Positions 16,913 to 26,885 are shown, counted from the stretch's first letter. The stretch is 64,000 nucleotides of DNA from CAZSXU01 sp964610505 (GCA_964610505.1 CAZSXU010000005.1:62001-126000); one strand, 5' to 3'. Notes: generated by a model from the sequence alone, not told the origin. Numbers and translations are program-made.

Positions 16913-19039
16913 TCAGGTACTTCCGTTACGCGCCCCCACGGGTTCGGAAAACAGCTGGCGGCCCAGGCTGATTCCTTCTTTCACGAAGGGCAGAACCTCT
17001 TCGATTGAAGCCGGATCTCCGAAGGGAAGAGACCGGCGGACCACGGGGTCCGCCTTTCCGGCTAGAACATCCGCAAGCTCCGCCGGTCCACTGTCTTCTC
17101 CCCAGGCCAGAAGGTTGGAGATGTGGACCACCCATACCAGCTTCTCAACTTCCGGCTCTTCGCCCGCCGCTCCCTCGGGCCGATGGTGCCAACGTACGGC
17201 CCGAACCAGAGCGCTCGGCAGCCGCCAGCGGTCCGCCGCCCAACCTCCCAGCTCGGTGTGGTCGAAGCCGAGGGTTTCCTTCTCGATGGGACTCGAGTTC
17301 TCCGTATCCAGAAGTCTCATCTTCACCCGTTCGCGATCGCTGGGGAGGGACCGCAGAACCAGACCCTTGCCGATGTCGTGAAGAAGACCGGCGGTAAAGG
17401 CCTCCTCCGGGTCGAGTCCGCCGACCTTCCTTGCGATACAGCGGCTCCAGACGCCCACGTCGACCCCGTGATCCCACAGGCGCTCCGCCACTTCAGAAGA
17501 GCCGGAGATTGCCCGTGTGATGTCCGCCAGCGCCGTGCTGATCACCAGGCTCCGCAGTGTCGAGATGCCCAGAATCGTGATGGCGAGAGGGATAGATCCG
17601 ATTCGCCCCGGGAGAGCATAGAAAGCGGAGTTGGCGATCTTGAGGACCCGCGCCACCAATCCCTCGTCCGTAGACAGAACCTTGGCGATGTCGCTGACCG
17701 AACAATCCACCTCTCGAACGACCTCGTTCAATCTCGACACAACGACCGGCAGTGAAGGAATCCTGTCGCCAAGCCCCGGAAACGCCTTTTCGATATGCGA
17801 GGCTTCCTCCTGAGCATGATCTCGGCTTGTTCCCGACGCCACGCGAATCGTTGTCGAAACGCCTTTCTCGTACGCGCGCACCAGCGCGTTCACCAGATCA
17901 GGATCGAAGTGGCTTCCGGCGAAACCCTTGAGGATCTCGATTGCCTCCGACTGAGACATTCCGGGCCGAAAGGTGCGATCGCTGGTCATGGCATCGAAGG
18001 CGTCGGCCAGACCGATGATCCTCGCCACCGGAGGGATTTCCTCTCCCTTCAGCCCGACCGGGTACCCCGATCCATCGCACCGCTCATGATGGTAGAGGAC
18101 GCCCGGAACGATGTAGTCCAGCGCGCCCGAGGACTTGATGATGTCCGCCCCCAATAACGGATGTTTCTTGATGGTGTCGTACTCCTGGTCGGTAAGCGCC
18201 GCCGGCTTCAGGAGAATACCATCCCGAATGCCGATCTTCCCGATGTCGTGCAGAAGAGCGGCCAGCCGCAGTTGGTCCCGAAACCCTCCCGGCGCGTCAA
18301 GGTCGGACGGCTCGCCCAACTCGTTGGCGATCGCCATGGCAAACATCGCCACCCGATCCGAGTGTCCACGCGTGTATGCATCCCGAGCATCCAAGGCGGC
18401 GGCCAAAGACTGAATCATCGCGTAGAGAATCTCGCGGCTCTCGTTCTCCCCCGAAACTCCGTGAATCGTCTGTCCCAGGATGAAAGCGGCATTCCACAGC
18501 ATCCTGCGCCAGGGCGGCGCGTAGTCCTTCTCCGGGACGTTCCCCACAATCAGCACTCCCACGGGCCGCTCTCCGGCAACCACGGGCGCGGCCATCAACC
18601 GTCCGGATCGAAACGTGAGCGAACCATCTCCCGAGGACTCACGCACCGGAAGGTCCATCGCATCCGACACGAGGTGCTTGTCGGACACGACGCCCGAAAT
18701 CCAGGCCCACCGATCACTCGCCCAGGTTCGCGCGTCCTCGTCCGAGCCGAAGCCATCACTCCAGAGAGACTCGAAGTTGTTTCCGTCCTGCGCCACCACC
18801 GCCGCCAGCACATGCGTGGATTCCAGATCCTCCCGAACCAGACTCAGGAAATGGGCCATGACCTCATCGGTCGACGGATTCTGCAGTTCGCTTGGACTTC
18901 CATCGCCCTCGGGCCGGCCGTTTTCTCTCCACCCGGAGACTCGCAGATTGTGCAGAAGCCGGTTCCTGAAGCGTCGATGACCCTCGGTGGTCGACAGCAA
19001 TTCCCCAAGGTGTTTTCGACCGAATTCCGAAACGCTCAT
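16913..19039 (-). CDS. GAF / HD-GYP / HDOD fusion signalling protein
   Basis: 708 residues, cytosolic. A GAF-like sensor domain spans about 55-190. A complete HD-GYP cyclic-di-GMP phosphodiesterase domain spans about 205-380, with HD at 264-265 in LLHDIGK and the GYP motif HHERCDGSGYP at 317-327. A C-terminal HDOD domain (about 420-640) carries its own HD at 554-555. HD-GYP proteins hydrolyse c-di-GMP and often favour motility. The HDOD part is normally a non-catalytic regulatory module, but here it keeps an HD pair. ATG with GGAGAGG upstream. It is convergent with the glycosyltransferase gene. Confidence 0.88.
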   Translation of the reverse strand: MSVSEFGRKHLGELLSTTEGHRRFRNRLLHNLRVSGWRENGRPEGDGSPSELQNPSTDEVMAHFLSLVREDLESTHVLAAVVAQDGNNFESLWSDGFGSDEDARTWASDRWAWISGVVSDKHLVSDAMDLPVRESSGDGSLTFRSGRLMAAPVVAGERPVGVLIVGNVPEKDYAPPWRRMLWNAAFILGQTIHGVSGENESREILYAMIQSLAAALDARDAYTRGHSDRVAMFAMAIANELGEPSDLDAPGGFRDQLRLAALLHDIGKIGIRDGILLKPAALTDQEYDTIKKHPLLGADIIKSSGALDYIVPGVLYHHERCDGSGYPVGLKGEEIPPVARIIGLADAFDAMTSDRTFRPGMSQSEAIEILKGFAGSHFDPDLVNALVRAYEKGVSTTIRVASGTSRDHAQEEASHIEKAFPGLGDRIPSLPVVVSRLNEVVREVDCSVSDIAKVLSTDEGLVARVLKIANSAFYALPGRIGSIPLAITILGISTLRSLVISTALADITRAISGSSEVAERLWDHGVDVGVWSRCIARKVGGLDPEEAFTAGLLHDIGKGLVLRSLPSDRERVKMRLLDTENSSPIEKETLGFDHTELGGWAADRWRLPSALVRAVRWHHRPEGAAGEEPEVEKLVWVVHISNLLAWGEDSGPAELADVLAGKADPVVRRSLPFGDPASIEEVLPFVKEGISLGRQLFSEPVGARNGST

Positions 19040-19298
19040 ATAGCCTCTCCAGAGCTCGAGTGGTCATACGCACCGCACACCGAGAGACGCGCGCCGTCCT
19101 GGACGCGCGCCGTCCGGCAGGGTATCTCCGCGTCAAACATTCCGCTCAAATTGTCGGAAAAACGGAGGCCGAAGTTGATCGAAATGCTTGGGGAGGCGGC
19201 CCGCGCGGCACCCGTTGGGCCCGTCGTTGAAAGAAGAAGCGAGAATGACACAATCGCGAGAGGAAAACGCAAACTCGAACAGCCAAACCGCAATCTAC
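19040..19298. other. Upstream region of the HD-GYP gene
   Basis: No secure gene. A minus-strand open frame reaching in from the repeat region ends with a TGA that overlaps the HD-GYP ATG. It has a hydrophobic stretch, but it starts inside the 197-bp repeat and has no credible start, so I do not call it. From about 19247 the sequence shows a degenerate seven-base periodicity (AAACGCA, AACTCGA, ACAGCCA, AACCGCA) that leads into the tandem repeat. A GACGCGCGCCGTCC element occurs twice near 19088-19115. Confidence 0.4.
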
Positions 19299-19723
19299 AG
19301 AGAGTCGAAAGTGGAAAGGTGAGAGTCGACAACCCAAATTCCGGGCCGGCGACGGGGAGCGCTCGCCGGAACGCCGGCCGCAGCGTGGGGTGTTTCAACA
19401 CCGCGGGCACCCAGCCCCCCTACCCAATAGAATCCCCCATTCACGCTGCGGCCAAGTGACGCCGAGTGCTTCCCGGAGTGCAAGGCCCGAACCGCGGAGA
19501 GTCGAAAGTGGAAAGGTGAGAGGCGACAACCCAAATCCCGGGCCGGCGACGGGGAGCGCTCGCCGGAACGCCGGCCGCAGCGTGGGGTGTTTCAACACCG
19601 CGGGCACCCAGCCCCCCTACCCAATAGAATCCCCCATTCACGCTGCGGCCAAGTGACGCCGAGTGCTTCCCGGAGCGCAAGGCCCGAACCGCGGAGAGTC
19701 GAAAGTGGAAAGGTGAGAGGCGC
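19299..19723. repeat. 197-bp direct tandem repeat, two full copies plus a partial third
   Basis: The same block recurs with an exact 197-base offset: the marker GTCGAAAGTGG starts at 19304, 19501 and 19698. Copies 1 and 2 differ at only a few bases (for example AAATTCCGGG versus AAATCCCGGG). Each contains a small inverted repeat, GGTGTT-TC-AACACC. The third copy breaks off after about 25 bases, just before the purA stop. 197 is not a multiple of three and no frame is conserved, so it is non-coding. Confidence 0.93.
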
Positions 19724-19725
19724 GG

Positions 19726-20997
19726 TTAGGTGAAGCGGATCATGTCGCGGCGGCCAACCCCGGCGGACACCCAGCGAATGGGGACGCCCAGCTCCTCGGA
19801 GATAAAGCGGAGGAAACTCCGCGCCTCCATTGGAAGGCGTTCTCCGGACGGTTTGCGCTTATCAGAGACCCAGCCCTTGAACTCCCGGTAGATGGGGCGG
19901 CAATCGCCCAGCAACCACGGCTCCATCGGGAACTCGTTTCGAACTCCACCGGAGGTCCGGTAGCCCACGCACACCCGGACTGCCTCCAGCCCGTCGAGAA
20001 CATCGACCTTGGTGATGATGAGTTCGGCGACATCGTTGACTCGCACGGCCCTGCGAACGGCCGGAAGATCGAACCACCCGCATCTCCTGGGGCGCCCCGT
20101 GGTCGCCCCAACCTCGTTCCCGGCACGCCGAAGCTCATCGGCTTGTGCGCCCCCGATCTCCGTGGGGAAAGGCCCTTCGCCGACCCGCGTCGTGTACGCC
20201 TTGGCCACACCGATGACGGTGTCGATCCGGGTCGGGCCAATGCCGCATCCGGCAGCCGCAGCCCCCGCCGCCGTGCTCGAGGACGTCACGTACGGGTAGG
20301 TACCGTGGTCCACGTCCAGCAGCGTCCCCTGAGCACCCTCAAGCAAAACGGCCCGTTGCGCGTCGATGGCCTCGTTCACAATCGCCGAAACGTCCGTGAC
20401 CAGGGAAGCCAGGTGCTCGCGGTAGCCGTTGCACATGCCCAGAAGATCGGATACGCCTGGAACCTCCTCCGCCGAGCGAGCCAGCGTTGGCGCGTGCCGG
20501 GCCAGCAGGGCGGCCAGCTTCGCCTCAAGCGTCCCGGCATCCAGCAAATCGACCATGCGGACGCCAACGCGGCCCGCCTTGTCGGAATAGGCCGGCCCGA
20601 TGCCGCGGCCCGTTGTGCCGATGCTCGGAGATTCCGGCGAGGATTCATACAGGCGATCAAGAACACAATGAATCGGAAGAACCAGATGCGCGGCGTGAGA
20701 AACGTGGAGGCGGTTGCGTACGTCGACCCCCCGATCCTCAAGATACAGGATTTCTCGAATGAGGCACTCGGGATCCAGCACGACACCGTTACCGATGACG
20801 CACGTCTTGCCGGGATGGAGAATACCGGAGGGGATCAGATGAAACACATAGGAATCGTCGTCAACCTGAACCGTGTGACCCGCGTTGGCTCCTCCCTGGT
20901 ATCGAGCGACGACATCCGCCCTCTCGGCCAGGTAGTCGACGACCTTGCCCTTTCCCTCGTCCCCCCACTGGAGCCCCACAACCACGCGAACACTCAT
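19726..20997 (-). CDS. purA: Adenylosuccinate synthetase
   Basis: Converts IMP, aspartate and GTP to adenylosuccinate in AMP synthesis. 423 residues, the normal length. The catalytic Asp13 is in QWGDEGKGK and His41 in NAGHTV, at exactly the textbook positions. Further motifs: GTTGRGIGPAYSDKAGR, the IMP-binding EGAQGTLLDVDHGTYPYVTS, and the GTP-binding TTGRPRRCGWFD. ATG at 20997 with GGGTGAG just before it. It lies 85 bases downstream of lon in the same direction and may be cotranscribed. Confidence 0.97.
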   Translation of the reverse strand: MSVRVVVGLQWGDEGKGKVVDYLAERADVVARYQGGANAGHTVQVDDDSYVFHLIPSGILHPGKTCVIGNGVVLDPECLIREILYLEDRGVDVRNRLHVSHAAHLVLPIHCVLDRLYESSPESPSIGTTGRGIGPAYSDKAGRVGVRMVDLLDAGTLEAKLAALLARHAPTLARSAEEVPGVSDLLGMCNGYREHLASLVTDVSAIVNEAIDAQRAVLLEGAQGTLLDVDHGTYPYVTSSSTAAGAAAAGCGIGPTRIDTVIGVAKAYTTRVGEGPFPTEIGGAQADELRRAGNEVGATTGRPRRCGWFDLPAVRRAVRVNDVAELIITKVDVLDGLEAVRVCVGYRTSGGVRNEFPMEPWLLGDCRPIYREFKGWVSDKRKPSGERLPMEARSFLRFISEELGVPIRWVSAGVGRRDMIRFT

Positions 20998-21082
20998 CTC
21001 ACCCATCCGCAAGGGTTGGAACGCTTCTCTATGCGAGGGGGACTCTGGCCAAGAGGGAAGCCCCCGAGGTCACGAAGGGCCG

Positions 21083-23497
21083 TTAGTGTGCAACGGCCGG
21101 CCCCGGATCCATATCGTTCGAGACGGACCGGTCTCGTGTCCGGAAGGGTTTCCGGACCGGCTGGAGAGCGGAACTGACCACGTCGTCCATCGTAGAAACC
21201 AGTCGGATCTCCAGACCGTCTCTGGCCCCCTTGGGCAGCTCGCTGAGGTCTTTCTCGTTCTCCTTCGGAATCAGAACGATCTTAAACCCCGCGCGCTGAG
21301 CCGCAACGATCTTCTCGTTCAGCCCTCCGATGGGCAGTACGTCTCCGGCCAGAGTGATTTCTCCGGTCAGAGCCACTTCCCGCGACACGGGAATTCGCGT
21401 CAGCGCCGAGATCACGGCGGCGCCGATGGCCACGCCCGCCGAAGGCCCGTCCTTGGGAATGGCCCCTTCCGAAACGTGAATATGAACGTCCACCTTGTCG
21501 AAGAACCCGGCTTCCAATCCCAGGCTGGTCGCCCGCGTGCGGGTGTAGCTGAGAGCGGCTTGCGCAGACTCCTGCATGACTTCGCCCAGCTGCCCGGTTA
21601 GAATCAGCTCCCCGGATCCGGGCACCGCAGTGGCTTCCACCGTCATGACATCGCCGCCGAACTCGGTCCAGGCCAACCCTGAAGCCGCGCCAATCCGATC
21701 GTGAGACCAGACTTCCCGCTTCGTGTACTGCGGAACGCCGAGGAACCGGTGAACGTTGCTGGAACCGATTCGGACTCGGTAGCCTTTTCCGCGGGTCGAG
21801 ATCTTTTTCGCCACCTTCCTCAGAATCGCGCAGATTCGCCTCTCGAGATTTCGCACGCCCGCTTCTCGAGTGTAGCGATCGATGACCGTTTCGATGCCCG
21901 GCCGGGTGAAGTTCACGTTCCCTGACGAGAGACCATGGGCCTTGAGCTGCTTCGGGATCAGGAAATCCTGAGCGATCCGGACCTTCTCGTGTCGGAGATA
22001 CCCCGGGAGCCGAATGACCTCCATCCGATCCTGCAGGGCGGGAGGAACCGTGTGCAGAACGTTCCCCGTCGTCACGAACAGGACGTCCGACAAGTCGAAA
22101 TCAACGTCAAGGTAATGATCGTTGAAGGCTCCGTTCTGCTCGGGATCGAGGACCTCCAGAAGCGCGGCGGCCGGGTCTCCACGGAAATCGCTGCTCATCT
22201 TGTCGATCTCATCCAGGAGAAATACCGGGTTCTTGGTACCGGCCCGCTTGAGACTCTGCATGATCTTGCCCGGCATAGAGCCGATGTACGTGCGCCGGTG
22301 TCCCCGGATTTCCGCCTCATCCCGAACACCGCCCAGTGACATGCGGACGAACTTCCGCCCCATCGCTCTCGCAATCGACCGGCCCAGGGACGTCTTGCCG
22401 ACACCGGGCGGTCCCACGAAACAGAAGATCGGGCTCTTCATCCGACCGACAAGCCGCAGCACCGCAAGATACTCGACGATCCGCTCCTTGACCGTGGTCA
22501 GACCGTAGTGATCCTCGTCCAGAATCTTCTCCACTCTCCGGATATCCAGGTTGTCTCTCGTTTTCTTCTTCCAGGGCAATGCCGTAAGCCACTCCACGTA
22601 GTTGCGGACCACGGCCGCCTCGGGCGACAGGGGCGTCATCTTCTGAAGCCGCTCGATCTCCTTTTCCGCCTTGACCCTGACCTCCGGAGGCATTCCGGAT
22701 TTCTCCACCCCCTCGGTGAGCTCGTCGGTTTCCGCCAGATCGCTTCCCTGCTCTCCCAATTCCTTCCGGATAGCCTTGAGCTGTTCCTGAAGATAGAATT
22801 CCTTCTGGTTCTTCTGCACCTGGGATCGGACTTCGTCATCGATTTGTCGTTCGATACGAGCGATCTCGAGTTCCTGCTCCAGGGCTCCGGCGAGAATCCG
22901 GAACTGGTCGCTGAGCGTGGGGGCCTCCAGCGCTTTCTGCTTGATCTCCACACGGGACGCCAGGTGGGCCGAGATTGCGTGCCCAAGCCGAACCGGCTCC
23001 TCGATGTTGTTGACCGAGATCAGGACCTCGTCCGGGATTCTCCGGCTCAGGCGGACGTATTCCTCGAACTGAGCCCGGACGGAGCGGAGCAGGGCTTCGA
23101 TCTGAGGCGAGACGGTCTCCATCATCTTCGTCTCTCCGATCCGCACCCGCATCGGATTCTTATCGCGACCGTATCGGACGATTCGAACCCTTGCCAGTCC
23201 CTCCACCAATACGCGCACCGTCCCGTCGGGCAGGCGAAGAAATTGAAGGATCCTCGCCACGGTCCCGACTCTGAAAATGTCCTTCGCTCGCGGATCGCCG
23301 ACATCCGCTCGTTTCTGCGCGGCCACGAGGATGATCCGATCCTGAGACATGGCCGATTCCAGAGCGGCGATGGAGCGCGTCCGTCCCACCAGAAGCGGGA
23401 TGATCATGTAGGGGAAGACGACGATGTCCCTCAGCGGCAGCAGAGGCAAAACGTCCTGAATCTCAAAGGATTCACCCTCTCGTTCCAGACGGAACAT
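21083..23497 (-). CDS. lon: ATP-dependent protease Lon (copy 1)
   Basis: Cytosolic AAA+ serine protease for misfolded and regulatory proteins. 804 residues: N-terminal LAN substrate domain (about 12-205), coiled coil, Walker A GPPGVGKT at 362-369, sensor and lid, and an S16 protease domain with Ser686 in KDGPSAGV and Lys729 43 residues later, matching the known Ser-Lys dyad spacing. GGAGGTCTC precedes the ATG. It is fourth in a tRNA-tig-clpP-clpX-lon series. A second full-length lon lies at 59998-62403. Confidence 0.97.
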   Translation of the reverse strand: MFRLEREGESFEIQDVLPLLPLRDIVVFPYMIIPLLVGRTRSIAALESAMSQDRIILVAAQKRADVGDPRAKDIFRVGTVARILQFLRLPDGTVRVLVEGLARVRIVRYGRDKNPMRVRIGETKMMETVSPQIEALLRSVRAQFEEYVRLSRRIPDEVLISVNNIEEPVRLGHAISAHLASRVEIKQKALEAPTLSDQFRILAGALEQELEIARIERQIDDEVRSQVQKNQKEFYLQEQLKAIRKELGEQGSDLAETDELTEGVEKSGMPPEVRVKAEKEIERLQKMTPLSPEAAVVRNYVEWLTALPWKKKTRDNLDIRRVEKILDEDHYGLTTVKERIVEYLAVLRLVGRMKSPIFCFVGPPGVGKTSLGRSIARAMGRKFVRMSLGGVRDEAEIRGHRRTYIGSMPGKIMQSLKRAGTKNPVFLLDEIDKMSSDFRGDPAAALLEVLDPEQNGAFNDHYLDVDFDLSDVLFVTTGNVLHTVPPALQDRMEVIRLPGYLRHEKVRIAQDFLIPKQLKAHGLSSGNVNFTRPGIETVIDRYTREAGVRNLERRICAILRKVAKKISTRGKGYRVRIGSSNVHRFLGVPQYTKREVWSHDRIGAASGLAWTEFGGDVMTVEATAVPGSGELILTGQLGEVMQESAQAALSYTRTRATSLGLEAGFFDKVDVHIHVSEGAIPKDGPSAGVAIGAAVISALTRIPVSREVALTGEITLAGDVLPIGGLNEKIVAAQRAGFKIVLIPKENEKDLSELPKGARDGLEIRLVSTMDDVVSSALQPVRKPFRTRDRSVSNDMDPGPAVAH

Positions 23498-23551
23498 GAG
23501 ACCTCCAAATCCTTTCGGGTCGAGTCCGGTTTGATCGTCCCGACCGAAGGG

Positions 23552-24805
23552 CTACCCTTTTTTTCGTCTTTTGCTGGTTTCGAGGACGAGGATGGGCTCC
23601 CCCTCCTTGAGCATGGCCTCCGGAGTCATCACACATTCCTTCAGGCCTTGCCGTGAGGGCAGCTCGAACATGATGTCGAGCATGGCTTCCTCCAGGACGG
23701 CGCGCAATCCCCTTGCGCCGGTTTTCCGCTCGATTGCGCTCCTGGCGGCTGCTCTCAGGGAATCCTCCGAGAACTGGAGATTCGTCCCCTCCATCTCGAA
23801 ATACTTCTGGTACTGTTTGGTCAGCGCGTTCTTCGGCTCCACCAGAATCCGGACCAACGCATCTTCGTCCAGGTCCTCCAGCGCGCAGTACACCGGAAGT
23901 CGACCGGTCAGCTCGGGAATGAGGCCGTATTTCACGAAATCCTCGGGGCGGGCAAGAGCCACGAGATCACTCTTCCGGCGCTTGTCGACACTTGCCGTCT
24001 TGGCGTGGAATCCCATCGTATTGCGCCCCAGGCGACGCGCGACAATCTCTTCCAGACCGTCGAACGTCCCGCCACAGACGAAGAGGATGTTCTTCGTATT
24101 GACCTCGATGTAACGCTGCTGGGGATGTTTTCGCCCGCCCTGTGGCGGAACATTCGAGATCGTGCCTTCCAGAATCTTGAGAAGCGCCTGTTGCACCCCT
24201 TCTCCGGAGACATCTCGCGTGATGGACGGCGAATCGCCCTTGCGCGCCAATTTGTCGATCTCGTCGATGTATACGATGCCCCGCTCCGCGCGCGACAAGT
24301 TGTAGTCCGCTGCTTGGAGGAGCCGCACCAGGATATTCTCTACGTCCTCCCCGACGTACCCCGCTTCGGTGAGCGTCGTCGCGTCACAGATGGCAAAGGG
24401 CACGTTGAGGATGCGGGCCAGCGTATTGGCGAGAAGGGTTTTGCCCGTTCCCGTGGGGCCGACGAACATGACATTGCTCTTCTCGAGATCCACGCCCCCG
24501 GCGGAGCCCTCGCAGCCGATTCGCTTGTAGTGATTGTAGACGGCCACGGACAGCGTCTTCTTCGCCTGTTGCTGGGCAATGACGTACTCGTCCAGGGCCT
24601 TGACGATCTCCGCGGGCTTCGGCAGGCGGGCGGTGGACGTCGCCAGCTCCCGACCCAGGTCCTCCCTTAGGATCTCATTGCACTGGCGAATGCACTCGCT
24701 GCAGATGTACACCGAAGGTCCGGAGACCAACTTGGTAACTTCATCCTGACCCCTGCCGCAAAACGAACAGCGGATCGGGTGGGGAGAGGACGGTCTCCTC
24801 TTCAC
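23552..24805 (-). CDS. clpX: ClpX ATPase subunit of Clp protease
   Basis: Unfoldase partner of ClpP. 417 residues from a GTG at 24805 with GGGAGG eight bases upstream. The N-terminal C4 zinc finger has Cys13, Cys16, Cys35 and Cys38 (CSFCGRG and YICSECIRQC). Walker A is GPTGTGKTLLANTLA and Walker B is GIVYIDEIDKLARK. The ClpP-docking loop region is present. Immediately downstream of clpP. Confidence 0.96.
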   Translation of the reverse strand: MKRRPSSPHPIRCSFCGRGQDEVTKLVSGPSVYICSECIRQCNEILREDLGRELATSTARLPKPAEIVKALDEYVIAQQQAKKTLSVAVYNHYKRIGCEGSAGGVDLEKSNVMFVGPTGTGKTLLANTLARILNVPFAICDATTLTEAGYVGEDVENILVRLLQAADYNLSRAERGIVYIDEIDKLARKGDSPSITRDVSGEGVQQALLKILEGTISNVPPQGGRKHPQQRYIEVNTKNILFVCGGTFDGLEEIVARRLGRNTMGFHAKTASVDKRRKSDLVALARPEDFVKYGLIPELTGRLPVYCALEDLDEDALVRILVEPKNALTKQYQKYFEMEGTNLQFSEDSLRAAARSAIERKTGARGLRAVLEEAMLDIMFELPSRQGLKECVMTPEAMLKEGEPILVLETSKRRKKG

Positions 24806-24901
24806 GGCGTGTTCCTCCCAACGTGCGTGGCGCGGGATGTTCAAGAAACCGTCTTGGCCGACCGTGTGCCGGGCCGAGAGGGTGTCCCGGGCGCCCCGCC
24901 G

Positions 24902-25486
24902 CTACTTCTTCTTGTGGATCACCTCGTCGACGATCCCGTATTTCACGGACTCTTCCGCCGACATGAAGTAGTTCCGATCGGAATCCGCAAGGATCCTCTT
25001 GGTGTCCTTGCCCGTATGGTTTGCCAGGATAGCGATCAGCTTGTCCTTCATCGCGAGGATTTCTTTCGCATAGATCTCGATGTCCGACGCCTGCCCCTGG
25101 CTTCCCCCCCACGGCTGGTGGATCATGATTCGCGCGTGGGGCAGCGCGGATCGCTTCCCCTTAGCGCCCGCGGCGAGGAGCACGGCGCCCATGCTGGCCG
25201 CCTGACCCATGCAGATGGTCACGACGTCGGGTTTGATGTACTGCATGGTGTCATAAATCCCCAACCCCGCCGAGATGGACCCTCCGGGAGAATTGATGTA
25301 GATGTAGATGTCACGCTCGGGGTCTTCCGCCTCCAGAAACAGCATCTGAGCGATGGCCACATTCGCGACCGTGTCGTCGATGGCCGACCCCAAGAACACA
25401 ATCCGATCCTTCAGCAACCTGGAGTAGATGTCGTAGGCTCGCTCTCCCCGAGCCGACTGTTCTACGACGATTGGAACGAGCGTCAT
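24902..25486 (-). CDS. clpP: ClpP protease proteolytic subunit
   Basis: Serine peptidase chamber of ClpXP. 194 residues from the ATG of MTLVPIVVEQ, preceded by a GGGGGG run; an in-frame ATG six codons earlier is less likely. The catalytic triad is Ser98 (MGQAASMGA), His123 (HARIMIHQPWGG) and an Asp near 168 (LADSDRN). The IYIYINSPGGSISAGLGIYD block is characteristic. No propeptide is evident. Confidence 0.97.
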   Translation of the reverse strand: MTLVPIVVEQSARGERAYDIYSRLLKDRIVFLGSAIDDTVANVAIAQMLFLEAEDPERDIYIYINSPGGSISAGLGIYDTMQYIKPDVVTICMGQAASMGAVLLAAGAKGKRSALPHARIMIHQPWGGSQGQASDIEIYAKEILAMKDKLIAILANHTGKDTKRILADSDRNYFMSAEESVKYGIVDEVIHKKK

Positions 25487-25549
25487 CACATTCCCCCCGA
25501 TCAAGCTCTCTCTGAGAAAAACACGCCGTCGGCCGGGCGAACCGACCCG

Positions 25550-26854
25550 CTAAACCGACGAGTCCGATTGCGTGGACTCCTTGGCGTCACCTCCGACACC
25601 CTCGATGTCCGCCGAGTCCATAAGGGATTTCAGGGCTTTCTCCTCCAGAAGATCTCCCACCAGCTGGTTCATCGAGTCATCTTCCTCGATCTTGCGCCGG
25701 ACATCTTCGGGCGACTGCCGGGTCTGACCCGCCAAGTGCCGGATCCTGGCATCGATGTCCTCCGGCGTCACCGTCAGAGACTCGAGTCTCCCGACCTCCC
25801 GCAATACGGCGAAGCGCTTGGAATGCCGAACCGCCGCCGGCCGGAGAGCCGCCCGCGCCTTTTCCCGATCGAAGGGCGCCGCATCACGGTGTCGTTTCTC
25901 CGCGTCCTCGACGATGGCCTCAAGCAGATTGGCGACCATCGACTCGGGGGCCTCAAACGGATTCTCCCGAATCAGCTGGTCCACCAGTGCCTCGCGGGCC
26001 CGTCGGTCGGCATCGATCTCGGCTTCCTGTTGAAGGCCGGACCTGATTTCCCCTTTCACGTCTTCGAGTCGGTCGAAGTTGCCGAGGTCCTTAGCGAAAT
26101 CATCGTTCAACTCGGGGAGCCGTTTCTCCTTGACAGCATTCAACTTCACCCAGAATTTGAGGGTCTTGCCGGCGACCTCTTCGTGGACACCCTCGGTGGG
26201 AAAAGCCACTCGAAGGGTGCGGCTTTCGCCGGCCTTCGTTCCCACCAATCCCTCACTGAATTCCTTCATCAGGTTCTCGGATCCCAGCTCGATCAGGTGG
26301 TTTCTAACGCCGCGGCCCTCGAGTGGCTGGTCCCGGTCGTCGAACACATCGTAATCCAAGAGCAGAAAATCCCCGAGAGCCGCCACTCGGTCCACGGGAA
26401 CCAGCTCCGCCTGCATTTCCCTCAGCATTTCAAGGCGTCCCTGGATGTCTTCGTCACGAACCGGGAGAACCTCCCTTTTCGCCTTCAGACCCCGCCATCG
26501 TTTCAGCGAGATCTCAGGCCAGATTTCCACCGTCGCCGCGAAGGTGAGGGACTGCCCGTCATCAAACTTGAGATCCCGAATCTCGGGTGGAGCAATGGGT
26601 TTGAGATCGTGCTGCCGGAAGGCGTCCAGACAACTCTCCCGAACCAGGCGCTCCATCACCTCACGGCGGACCGAACCCTCGAACCTCTTCCGAACCAGGT
26701 CCTCGGGAACCCTGCCCTTCCGGAACCCGGGCATCTTCAAGTCCCGTTGGAGTTCGGCCAGCTCGGACTTCAGCTTGGCGTCGACTTCGGAGGCCGGGAT
26801 CTCGATCTTCAGCTCCCGCTTCGTCGAACTCGCCTCTTGGACTTCCACTTTCAC
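25550..26854 (-). CDS. tig: Trigger factor chaperone
   Basis: Ribosome-bound chaperone with peptidyl-prolyl isomerase activity. 434 residues. The ribosome-docking signature GFRKGRVP is at 43-50. The PPIase middle domain spans about 150-240 and the long helical C-terminal domain follows. GTG start with GGAGG nine bases upstream. It begins 31 bases after the tRNA-Leu gene, so tRNA and tig probably share a transcript. Order tig-clpP-clpX-lon is the common bacterial one. Confidence 0.95.
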   Translation of the reverse strand: MKVEVQEASSTKRELKIEIPASEVDAKLKSELAELQRDLKMPGFRKGRVPEDLVRKRFEGSVRREVMERLVRESCLDAFRQHDLKPIAPPEIRDLKFDDGQSLTFAATVEIWPEISLKRWRGLKAKREVLPVRDEDIQGRLEMLREMQAELVPVDRVAALGDFLLLDYDVFDDRDQPLEGRGVRNHLIELGSENLMKEFSEGLVGTKAGESRTLRVAFPTEGVHEEVAGKTLKFWVKLNAVKEKRLPELNDDFAKDLGNFDRLEDVKGEIRSGLQQEAEIDADRRAREALVDQLIRENPFEAPESMVANLLEAIVEDAEKRHRDAAPFDREKARAALRPAAVRHSKRFAVLREVGRLESLTVTPEDIDARIRHLAGQTRQSPEDVRRKIEEDDSMNQLVGDLLEEKALKSLMDSADIEGVGGDAKESTQSDSSV

Positions 26855-26885
26855 GGCCTCTATCCTCCACGCGACCTATTCGGAA

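Noticed and set aside
19036..19410. Minus-strand open frame ending with a TGA that overlaps the HD-GYP start
   Set aside because: It begins inside the 197-bp non-coding repeat, has no ribosome-binding site and shows no family pattern, despite a hydrophobic stretch.
19299..19723. Possible CRISPR array
   Set aside because: The repeats are 197 bases long and contiguous, without unique spacers, and no cas genes are present.
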